A DNA stretch of 64,000 nucleotides, taken from NCBI GenBank assembly GCA_963695835.1, contig CAVOHR010000002.1, forward strand, positions 1 to 64,000, in the 5' to 3' direction. Below, piece after piece: positions 10,371-17,109 of the stretch. Source of the stretch: VRUE01 sp963695835 (GTDB lineage: Bacteria; Actinomycetota; Thermoleophilia; Solirubrobacterales; 70-9). The notes beneath the pieces are model-generated. The model was given only the letters and a program-made list of their open reading frames with translations, was not told where the DNA came from and ran no database searches. The translations under genes were made by a program, and so were the position numbers. Each line of letters begins with the position of its first letter. The stretch's first letter is position 1.

Positions 10371-10604
10371 TCACTGCGCGTCGATGTTGAGACGGACGTA
10401 GTCGAGCTCGAGCGGCGCGGGCTCGGCCTCGAGCACGGCGGCGACGAAGGGATCGCGCAGACCCTCCGGGAGGCGGTCGAGCTGGGGGCCGAGGCAGACG
10501 GTGCCGAGGAACTCGGCCGGCTCGGGCTGCGCCCACTCCTCGTGCGGGACTGAGACGCGGTGGTAGCTGCCGGCGTCCCAGTCGCGGGTCGCCGAGCCGG
10601 CCAT
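10371..10604 (-). CDS. 77-aa internally deleted SAM-methyltransferase remnant
   Basis: Short acidic protein starting TRDWDAGSYHRVSVPHEEW and ending DPFVAAVLEAE…LELDYVRLNIDA. These resemble the extreme N- and C-termini of trans-aconitate-type class I methyltransferases (WDAxxYxRVSxPxxxW … YVRLNIxA), but the whole SAM-binding Rossmann core (GxGxG) is absent. The ATG shares one base with the leuD stop (TGATG), so it is still translationally coupled between leuD and leuB. It could be a degraded gene or a retained mini-protein. The family link is from memory of the termini, not a search. Confidence 0.5.
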   Translation of the reverse strand: MAGSATRDWDAGSYHRVSVPHEEWAQPEPAEFLGTVCLGPQLDRLPEGLRDPFVAAVLEAEPAPLELDYVRLNIDAQ

Positions 10605-11164
10605 CAGAGCACCGTCGTCGCCGGCCCGTAGCCGCTGCCGCTCTGCTCGAAGGCGTCTATCGCCGCCACGCTCTCCAGGGTGATGCCGATGTCGTCGAGG
10701 CCGTTGAGCAGGCGGTTCTTTACATCGGGCTCGATCCCGAACTCGAAGACGCCGCCGGCGCAGGTCACCGTCTGGTCGTCGACGTCGATCCGCGCCTCGC
10801 CCGCCGCGGCGACGGCGCGGCAGTGCTGCTCGTCGAGCACGACCGGCAGCAGGCCGATCTTGGTGCAGTTGACGTAGAAGATGTCGGCGAAGGACGGCGC
10901 GATCACCGCCTCGAAGCCGAAGTCCTCGAGCGCCCAGGGGGCGTGCTCGCGCGAGGAGCCGCAGCCGAAGTTGCGGCCGGCGACGAGGATCGGATTCGGC
11001 TCCAGCTCGATCTCGCCGGAGCGCAGCCAGTCGTAGAAGAGGAACTCGCCGAAGCCGGTCCGCTCGACCCGCTTGAGGAACTGCTTGGGGATGATCTGGT
11101 CGGTGTCGACGTCGGCCCGGTCCAGGACCGAGACCCCGCCCTCGATCACGTCTATCGGTCGCAT
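10604..11164 (-). CDS. leuD: 3-isopropylmalate dehydratase small subunit
   Basis: Swivelling small subunit of isopropylmalate isomerase, 186 aa. Seen: DVDTDQIIPKQFLKRVERTGFGEFLF near the N-terminus and NFGCGSSREHAPWAL. ATG at 11164 is preceded by a good Shine-Dalgarno (GAGGAGGG) that overlaps the leuC stop, which fixes the start. With LeuC it can also isomerise citramalate in the cimA pathway. Confidence 0.96.
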   Translation of the reverse strand: MRPIDVIEGGVSVLDRADVDTDQIIPKQFLKRVERTGFGEFLFYDWLRSGEIELEPNPILVAGRNFGCGSSREHAPWALEDFGFEAVIAPSFADIFYVNCTKIGLLPVVLDEQHCRAVAAAGEARIDVDDQTVTCAGGVFEFGIEPDVKNRLLNGLDDIGITLESVAAIDAFEQSGSGYGPATTVL

Positions 11165-11174
11165 CTCACCCTCC

Positions 11175-12560
11175 TCAGGCCCACTCGCGGATGTCGACGA
11201 AGTGCCCCTCGATCGCCGCCGCCGCGGCCATCCTCGGGCTGACCAGGTGGGTCCGGCCGCCCTTGCCCTGGCGCCCCTCGAAGTTGCGGTTCGAGGTCGA
11301 GGCACAGCGCTCGCCCTCGCTGAGGGTGTCGGGGTTCATCCCCAGGCACATCGAGCAGCCCGCCTCGCGCCACTCGAATCCGGCGGCGCGGAAGACGTCG
11401 TGCAGGCCCTCCGCTTCGGCCGCCGCCTTGACCTGCCGGGAGCCGGGGACGACCATCGCCCGCACCGAGCCGGCGACCCTGCGGCCGTCGACGATCGCCG
11501 CCGCCTCGCGCAGGTCCTCGACCCGCGAGTTGGTGCAGGAGCCGATGAAGACCCGTTCCGGCGCCACCTCGGTCATCGGCGTGCCGGGCTCCAGTCCCAT
11601 GTAGGCGAGCGCCCGCTCGGCCGATTCGCGGTCGGCGGGCGAGTCGATCGCCGCCGGGTCGGGGACCGAGCCGGTGACCTCGACGACCATCCCCGGGTTG
11701 GTCCCCCAGGTGACCATCGGCGAGATCTCCCCGGCGTCGATCTCGACCTCGGTGTCGAAGCTCGCGCCCTGCTCGGTCGGCAGCCCGCGCCAGCGCTCGA
11801 CCGCAGCGTCGAAGTCGGCGGGGGCCGCGGCCTTGCCGCGCACCCACTCGAAGGTGGTCTCGTCGGGGGCGATCATCCCCGCCCGGCCGCCGCCCTCGAT
11901 CGTCATGTTGCAGACCGTCATCCGTCCCGGCATCGAGAGCGCCTCGATCGCCGGGCCCGCGTACTCGACCGCGTGGCCGGCCATGCCGCCGGTGCCGAGC
12001 CGGCCGATCGTCGCCAGGATCAGGTCCTTGGGGGTGACGCCGGCACCGAGCTCGCCGCCGTAGAGGATCCGCATCGTCTGCGGCCGCTTCTGGACCATGC
12101 ACTGGGTCGCCAGCACGTGCTCGACCTCGGAGGTGCCGATGCCGAAGGCCAGCGCACCGAAGGCGCCGTGGGTCGAGGTGTGGCTGTCGCCGCAGACGAT
12201 CGTCATGCCCGGCTGGGTAACCGCCAGCTCGGGGCCGATCACGTGGACGATGCCCTGGCGGTCGGAGCCCAGCGAGTAGATCGGGATGCCGAACTCCGCG
12301 CAGTTGCGCTCCAGCGTCTCGACCTGGACGCGCGAGAGCTCGTCGGCGATCAGCCGCGCCGCCATCGTGCCGTCGGTCGGCACGTTGTGGTCGGCGGTTG
12401 CCAGCGTCCTGTCGGGCCGGCGCACCTCGCGCCCGGCCATCCGCAGGCCGTCGAAGGCCTGCGGCGAGGTGACCTCGTGGACCAGGTGGAGGTCGACGTA
12501 GAGCAGGCCGTCGGCGACCTCGTGCGCCTCCCAGATCTTCTCGAACATCGTCTTCGGCAT
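11175..12560 (-). CDS. leuC: 3-isopropylmalate dehydratase large subunit
   Basis: Aconitase-family 4Fe-4S dehydratase subunit, 461 aa. Cluster ligands are visible in FIGSCTNSRVEDLREAA and CSMCLGMNPD; also VCGDSHTSTHGAFGALAFGIGTSEV. I take ATG 12560 (MPKTMFEKIWEAHEV). AGGAGG lies 12 nt upstream of it. An in-frame ATG at 12602 would add 14 Arg-rich residues and has no ribosome site. Followed within 10 bp by leuD. Confidence 0.96.
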   Translation of the reverse strand: MPKTMFEKIWEAHEVADGLLYVDLHLVHEVTSPQAFDGLRMAGREVRRPDRTLATADHNVPTDGTMAARLIADELSRVQVETLERNCAEFGIPIYSLGSDRQGIVHVIGPELAVTQPGMTIVCGDSHTSTHGAFGALAFGIGTSEVEHVLATQCMVQKRPQTMRILYGGELGAGVTPKDLILATIGRLGTGGMAGHAVEYAGPAIEALSMPGRMTVCNMTIEGGGRAGMIAPDETTFEWVRGKAAAPADFDAAVERWRGLPTEQGASFDTEVEIDAGEISPMVTWGTNPGMVVEVTGSVPDPAAIDSPADRESAERALAYMGLEPGTPMTEVAPERVFIGSCTNSRVEDLREAAAIVDGRRVAGSVRAMVVPGSRQVKAAAEAEGLHDVFRAAGFEWREAGCSMCLGMNPDTLSEGERCASTSNRNFEGRQGKGGRTHLVSPRMAAAAAIEGHFVDIREWA

Positions 12561-12646
12561 AGCCGGTCGCGGCCTCCTCTGCTCTCGTTCTCTCGCACTC
12601 ATGATTACCGGAAATCTTGCTCGTTCACTCCCGCGTCCGGGGGCCG

Positions 12647-13258
12647 CTAGCTCCTCCTCAGGCCGGCGGCGATCACGGCGAGGAACCGCGCCGGCTCCTC
12701 GCCGTCGTTCTCGAAATGGTGCGGCAGGTCGGCGTCGAAGGTGACGCTGTCGCCGCTGCGCAGCTGGTGGCGGGTGCCCTCGACGACCAGTGCCAGCAGG
12801 CCGTCGAGGACCACCGCGGTCTCGCGGCTGCCCGGCTCGTGGATCGGCGGGTCGCCCGGGCCGCCGGTCGTCGCGCCCCCCTTCAGCGTGTGCAGCGAGA
12901 CGTCGGCGCGCTGGCCCGGCAGCGGCGGGGTCAGCTCCTCGAAGCGGTGGCCGCCGCGCTCGTAGCGACGGCGCGAGCCGGCGCGGCTGATCGCGACGTG
13001 CTCGCCCTCGTCCAGCCGCAGCAGCTGCGAGAGGGTCAGCTCGAGTCCGCCGGCGATCTTCCTGGCGACGGCCAGGGTCGGGCTGGTCTCCCCGCGCTCG
13101 ACCTGCGAGAGCATCGGCGCGCTGACGCCGCAGCGCTCGGCCAGGTCGCGCAGTGAGAGCCCCATCGCCTCGCGCAGGGCGTGGATCCGCCGCCCGATCG
13201 CCGGCGCACTCGCCTCCGGGGCTTCGCCGATGGTCCGCTTCCTCGTTGCCGCACTCAT
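12647..13258 (-). CDS. XRE-family regulator with C-terminal cupin domain
   Basis: 203 aa. An N-terminal helix-turn-helix of the Cro/XRE type (about 20-75: LREAMGLSLRDLAERCGVS then LSQVERGETSPTL) is joined to a small cupin (about 115-195: GDPPIHEPGSRETAVVLDG, GDSVTFDADLPHHFEN). The architecture matches PuuR/SinR-like metabolite-sensing regulators. It lies between leuA and leuC on the same strand, with an imperfect palindrome covering its promoter, so autoregulation and control of the downstream leu genes are likely. The ligand is unknown. Confidence 0.88.
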   Translation of the reverse strand: MSAATRKRTIGEAPEASAPAIGRRIHALREAMGLSLRDLAERCGVSAPMLSQVERGETSPTLAVARKIAGGLELTLSQLLRLDEGEHVAISRAGSRRRYERGGHRFEELTPPLPGQRADVSLHTLKGGATTGGPGDPPIHEPGSRETAVVLDGLLALVVEGTRHQLRSGDSVTFDADLPHHFENDGEEPARFLAVIAAGLRRS

Positions 13259-13267
13259 TACATTCGT

Positions 13268-13286
13268 ACGTTATCACATACAACGT
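13268..13286. promoter_or_regulatory. Candidate operator over the XRE-cupin gene promoter
   Basis: Inverted repeat ACGTT-N9-AACGT lies 10 bp upstream of the XRE-cupin start. It overlaps a minus-strand -35-like TTGACG at the right arm and a weak -10-like TACGAA at the left, suggesting a near-leaderless transcript blocked by its own product. The AT-rich composition stands out in this GC-rich genome. Binding is inference. Confidence 0.45.
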
Positions 13287-13293
13287 CAACCCT

Positions 13294-13334
13294 CGCTGTT
13301 CCTTTGCCCGGACGAGTGGGGGTAAGGAACAGCG
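13294..13334. repeat. Perfect 11-bp inverted repeat, family 2 copy A
   Basis: CGCTGTTCCTT (13294-13304) pairs perfectly with AAGGAACAGCG (13324-13334) across a 19-nt loop, just downstream of leuA. It could end the leuA transcript, but no U-run follows. A second hairpin with the same arm sequence (CCGCTGTTCCT / AGGAGCAGCGG) lies inside menF at 32900-32946, which suggests a dispersed palindromic element. Confidence 0.6.
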
Positions 13335-13360
13335 GAGCGGGTTGTTGGGCTGCGGTGGGC

Positions 13361-14947
13361 TCAGGGCCCGGGCGTGCGCTCGACTGCGGCCTCGGCGGTC
13401 GCCGCCTCCGCCTCGCGGATCGCGGCGCCCTCGAGCGCATTCGACAGCGCCCGCACGTAGGCTCGCGCCGAGGCCTCGAGGATGTCGGTCGCGACCCCTT
13501 GGCCGGCGGCGAGGCGGCCGGCGGCGCGCAGCATCACGCTGACCTCGCCGAGCGCGTCCTCCCCCCCGGTCACCGCCTCGACCGTGTACTGGCGCAGATC
13601 GCACTCGGTCCCGGTGGCCTTCTGGATCGCGTGGAAGATCGCGTCGACCGGGCCGTCGCCGCCGGACTCGCCGACCGCCTCCTCGCCGGAGGGCAGGGTC
13701 ACGGCGACCCGGGCCAGCGGCTCGCGGCGCGAGCCCGCCTCGACCTCGAACCAGGCCAGCTCGTGGGCGTCGGCGCGCTCGCGCATCTCGTCGGAGACGA
13801 TCGCCTCCAGGTCGAGCGCGGTGACCTGCTTCTTGCGGTCGGCGATCTCCTTGAAGCGCTTGAAGGCGGCGTTCAGGGCGTTGCCCTCGATCTTGAAGCC
13901 GAGCTGCTCCAGCGCGTCGCGCAGGGCGTGGCGGCCCGAGTGCTTGCCGAGCACGATCGAGTTCGACTCGAGGCCGACTTCGGTCGCGTCCATGATCTCG
14001 TAGGTGGTGCGCTCCTTCAGCACGCCGTCCTGGTGGATGCCCGACTCGTGGGCGAAGGCGTTGCGGCCGACGATCGCCTTGTTCGGCTGGATCGCGTAGC
14101 CGGTCAGCCGCGAGACCATGCGGCTGGTCCGCGCCAGCTCGCGGCTCTGCAGGCCGGTGCTGAGGCCGTGGACGTCCTCGCGGGTCTTGATCAGCATCAC
14201 GATCTCCTCCAGCGAGCAGTTGCCGGCCCGCTCGCCGATCCCGTTGACCGCGCACTCGACCTGGCGGGCGCCGGCGAGGACGCCCGCGTAGGAGTTGGCG
14301 ACGGCCAGCCCGAGGTCGTCGTGGCAGTGGACCGAGGTCTCGACCTCGCGCAGGCCCGGAACCAGCTCGTAGAGGCGGCGGAAGTAGTCCGCGTACTCCT
14401 CGGGGGTCGTGTAGCCGACCGTGTCGGGAATGTTGACCACGGTGGCGCCCTGCTCGACTGCGATCGCGCAGACCTCGGCGGTGAACTCGACGTCGGCGCG
14501 GGTCGCGTCCATCGGCGAGAACTCGACGTCCTCGCAGTAGGACTTTGCCAGTGCCACCGCGGCGCGGGCCTGGCCCTTGACGTCCTCGCGGTCGGTCTGC
14601 AGCTGGTGCTCGATGTGGATGTCGGAGGTCGAGATGAAGGTGTGTATGCGCGGCCGCTCCGCGTCGCGCACCGCCCCCCAGGCGGCGTCGATGTCGGCCT
14701 TGTGGGTGCGTGCCAGGCCGCAGATCGCCGGCCCCTCGACCTGGCGCGAGATCGCCTCGACCGCCTCGAAGTCGCCGGGCGAGGTGACCGGGAAGCCGGC
14801 CTCGATCGTGTCGACGCCGAGCCGCGCCAGCTGCTGGGCGATCTCGACCTTCTCGGCGGTGTTGAGGGAGATGCCTGGCGACTGCTCGCCGTCGCGCAGC
14901 GTCGTGTCGAAGATGTGGACGCGGTTGGCGTCGGATGAAGTGCTCAT
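13361..14947 (-). CDS. leuA: 2-isopropylmalate synthase
   Basis: First committed leucine step (acetyl-CoA plus 2-ketoisovalerate), 528 aa. Seen: HIFDTTLRDGEQSPGISLN, SVHCHDDLGLAVANS and NGIGERAGNCSLEE in the TIM barrel, then a C-terminal allosteric LeuA domain (about 390-515) for leucine feedback. The ATG at 14947 has AAGGAGG 9 nt upstream. A leucine-rich leader peptide precedes it at 15015-15074, indicating attenuation-type control as well. Confidence 0.96.
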   Translation of the reverse strand: MSTSSDANRVHIFDTTLRDGEQSPGISLNTAEKVEIAQQLARLGVDTIEAGFPVTSPGDFEAVEAISRQVEGPAICGLARTHKADIDAAWGAVRDAERPRIHTFISTSDIHIEHQLQTDREDVKGQARAAVALAKSYCEDVEFSPMDATRADVEFTAEVCAIAVEQGATVVNIPDTVGYTTPEEYADYFRRLYELVPGLREVETSVHCHDDLGLAVANSYAGVLAGARQVECAVNGIGERAGNCSLEEIVMLIKTREDVHGLSTGLQSRELARTSRMVSRLTGYAIQPNKAIVGRNAFAHESGIHQDGVLKERTTYEIMDATEVGLESNSIVLGKHSGRHALRDALEQLGFKIEGNALNAAFKRFKEIADRKKQVTALDLEAIVSDEMRERADAHELAWFEVEAGSRREPLARVAVTLPSGEEAVGESGGDGPVDAIFHAIQKATGTECDLRQYTVEAVTGGEDALGEVSVMLRAAGRLAAGQGVATDILEASARAYVRALSNALEGAAIREAEAATAEAAVERTPGP

Positions 14948-15001
14948 GGGACCTACCTCCTTCTCCAGCTGAATCGAATGACCTTGTCTCTCGCGGCTAT
15001 C

Positions 15002-15034
15002 GCGCCGCCCGGCGCTATTCCCCCCGAAGGGGGA
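15002..15034 (-). promoter_or_regulatory. Putative attenuator hairpins before leuA
   Basis: On the minus strand TCCCCC-UUCG-GGGGGA (15019-15034) forms a tetraloop hairpin over the leader peptide's end. GCGCC-GGGC-GGCGC (15002-15015) forms a second hairpin just after the leader stop. There is no U-run, so control might be translational or Rho-dependent rather than by intrinsic termination. The structures are seen; the mechanism is inferred. Confidence 0.5.
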
Positions 15035-15074
15035 GGAGAAGGAGAAGCGCCAGGCTGTCGAGCCGGTGGTCCAT
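15015..15074 (-). CDS. leuL: Leucine-rich leader peptide of leuA
   Basis: A 19-codon frame, MDHRLDSLALLLLLPLRGE, with eight leucines including a run of five, ends 67 bp before the leuA start on the same strand. A UUCG-capped 6-bp hairpin (15019-15034) overlaps its last codons and a GC hairpin (15002-15015) follows, as expected if ribosome stalling at Leu codons selects between RNA structures. Leucine-attenuator leaders are known before leuA in other actinobacteria. The ribosome site before its ATG is weak. Confidence 0.72.
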   Translation of the reverse strand: MDHRLDSLALLLLLPLRGE

Positions 15075-15138
15075 TCGCTTCAGCAGCTTAGCGTAGGCTG
15101 GCGCGATCGCAGGCCTGGACCGGAAAACCATCCTCGCG

Positions 15139-16509
15139 TTGCTCGCGATGAGCCTGAGCGTGCTGGTGATCGCCAACGATTTCTCGGCGGTCAACGTGGC
15201 GATCCCGACGATGGAGATGGACTTCCACACCAGCGTCAACACGATGCAGTGGGTGGTCAACGCCTACGCGCTGACCTTCGGTGTGATGATCGTCACCGGT
15301 GGCCGCCTCGCCGACATGTTCGGCCGCCGCCGCGCCTTCTTCATCGGCACCGCGATCTTCGCCTCGATGTCGGCCCTGGGCGGCGCCGCGCAGACCGAGA
15401 CCTGGCTGATCGCCAGCCGCGTCGCGATGGGGATCGGCGGGGCCCTGATGTGGCCGGCGATCCTCGGCATGACCTTCGAGCTGCTGCCGTCCGACAAGGC
15501 CGGCCTGGCGGGCGGGATCATCCTCGGCGCCGCCGGGCTCGGCAACGCGATCGGGCCGCTGATCGGGGGCGTCCTCACCGACCTCGCGAGCTGGCGCTGG
15601 ATCTTCTTCCTCAACGTGCCGATCGCCGCCTTCGCGGTCCTGGTCACCTACTACCTGGTGAAGGTGAAGGAGCCGGAAGTCGAGCAGCAGCGGATCGACT
15701 ACCCGGGGATCGCGGCGCTCTCGATCGGGCTGGTCTCGCTGCTGGTCGCGCTCGACCAGGTCGACGACTGGGGCTGGGGCGACCCGCGGGTGGTCGCGAT
15801 GCTCGCCGTCGCCGCGGTGCTGATCGCCGCCTTCGTCCCGATCGAGCGCCGCGCCGGGCCCAGCGCGCTGATCCCGCGGGCGGTGATGCGCAACGAGAGC
15901 TTTCGCGCCTCCTGCGTGGCGGTCACGCTGATGTCGGCGACCTTCTTCGCGGCGCTGCTCTACCTGCCGCAGTTCATGCAGAAGCACCTCGGCTACTCGC
16001 CGCTCGAAGCCGGGGTCGGCATGCTCCCCTTCCTGGCGACCTTCGCGCTCGTCTCCTTCGGCGCCGGGCCGCTCTACAACCGGGTCGGCGCGAAGCCGCT
16101 GGCCGCCGTCGGCGCAGCCTGCATCGCGATCGCCCCCTTCCTCTTCTCACAGGTCGGCGAAGGATCCGCCTACGGCTCGCTGGTCCCGGGGATGTTCGTG
16201 CTCGGGATCGGCATCGGCAGCTTCTACCCGACCGCGACCACCGCCGGGGTCACCTCGGTCGACGAATCGCGGAGCAGCCTCGCCGGCGGCATCCTCTATA
16301 TGTGCCAGATCGCCGGCGGGGCGATCGGGCTCGGCCTGACGACGACCGTCTTCTCCGCCCAGGAAACCTTCGTCGACGGCATCGAGGCCGCCTTCAGGCT
16401 CGACGCCGGCCTCTCGCTGGTCGGCTTCCTGATCGCCCTGTTCTTCGTCGGGGGGAGGCTGCTTCGGTGGCGCTCCGTTGTCAGTGACGGTGACGCCGGA
16501 GCTGCCTGA
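15139..16509 (+). CDS. MFS multidrug-type exporter (DHA2/EmrB-QacA family)
   Basis: Polytopic inner-membrane proton-driven exporter of about 456 aa with roughly 14 predicted helices. Motif A, GGRLADMFGRRRAFFIG, lies after helix 2; motif-C-like GAAGLGNAIGPLIGGVL lies in helix 5. The first usable start is TTG 15139. The preceding in-frame codons read LDRKTI, which looks like the usual start of this family but offers only a CTG, so the true start is unclear. It is divergent from the leuA leader and convergent with the RTX gene (29-bp overlap). Substrate unknown. Confidence 0.88.
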   Translation: MLAMSLSVLVIANDFSAVNVAIPTMEMDFHTSVNTMQWVVNAYALTFGVMIVTGGRLADMFGRRRAFFIGTAIFASMSALGGAAQTETWLIASRVAMGIGGALMWPAILGMTFELLPSDKAGLAGGIILGAAGLGNAIGPLIGGVLTDLASWRWIFFLNVPIAAFAVLVTYYLVKVKEPEVEQQRIDYPGIAALSIGLVSLLVALDQVDDWGWGDPRVVAMLAVAAVLIAAFVPIERRAGPSALIPRAVMRNESFRASCVAVTLMSATFFAALLYLPQFMQKHLGYSPLEAGVGMLPFLATFALVSFGAGPLYNRVGAKPLAAVGAACIAIAPFLFSQVGEGSAYGSLVPGMFVLGIGIGSFYPTATTAGVTSVDESRSSLAGGILYMCQIAGGAIGLGLTTTVFSAQETFVDGIEAAFRLDAGLSLVGFLIALFFVGGRLLRWRSVVSDGDAGAA

Positions 16510-17056
16510 CGTCGTTTTCTCCCCGACCACCCCGTAGTACGTCTTCTCCCGGCCCACCGCGCAGGGCGTCGTTGCCGGCGCCGCCGATCAGGACGTCCCT
16601 GCCGCGGCCACCGTAGAGGATGTCGGCGCCGCGCCCACCGGCCAGGCGGTCGTCGCCGTCGCCGCCCTGCAGCATGTCCGGGCCGGAGCCGCCGATCAGG
16701 GTGTCGTTGCCGGCGCCCCCGCGCATCGTCACCGGGATCTTGATCGCCCTGGCGACCGTAACGCTGTCGCTGCCGGCGCCGCCGTTGACTTCGAAGCCGG
16801 CGATCGACGGCGCGTCGCAGACCAGCTCGTTCGGGTTTCCCGGCGGGTTGGCGCAGACTTCGCCTCCCACTTCGAGCGGCACGGCGGAGTCGATCACGTA
16901 GTCGCGGCCGTCGGCGGTGAGCCAGACGTGGATCGTGTTCGCTTCGTCGCCGCCGGCCAGCAGCACGGTGAAGGTCGGCGCCTGGGTGGTGCCGAGCGCA
17001 GGCGCCGGCGCCTGCACCGCCAGGATCGCCAGCGTGATCAAGATCGGCTTCTTCAT
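16481..17056 (-). CDS. Secreted RTX-type calcium-binding repeat protein
   Basis: 191 aa with an N-terminal signal peptide (KKPILITLAILAVQAPAPALG) and a beta-type N-terminal region holding two Cys. From about residue 112 there are at least six tandem nonapeptides of the GGxGNDxL/GGDGDDRL type that bind calcium in a parallel beta-roll. No protease or lipase domain is seen. The last 17 residues (ENDVRQLRRHRH) lose the repeat, which may be a natural end or a late frameshift. Its 3' end overlaps the convergent MFS gene. Confidence 0.82.
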   Translation of the reverse strand: MKKPILITLAILAVQAPAPALGTTQAPTFTVLLAGGDEANTIHVWLTADGRDYVIDSAVPLEVGGEVCANPPGNPNELVCDAPSIAGFEVNGGAGSDSVTVARAIKIPVTMRGGAGNDTLIGGSGPDMLQGGDGDDRLAGGRGADILYGGRGRDVLIGGAGNDALRGGPGEDVLRGGRGENDVRQLRRHRH

Positions 17057-17109
17057 CCTCTGCAGTGAACAATCGCCTGCCGCTTACGTTGCGGCCACCG
17101 CCGACGAAA

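Noticed and set aside
13294..13334. Classical Rho-independent terminator of leuA
   Set aside because: Perfect stem but 19-nt loop and no U-run; the arm sequence recurs in menF, so a repeat element explains it better.
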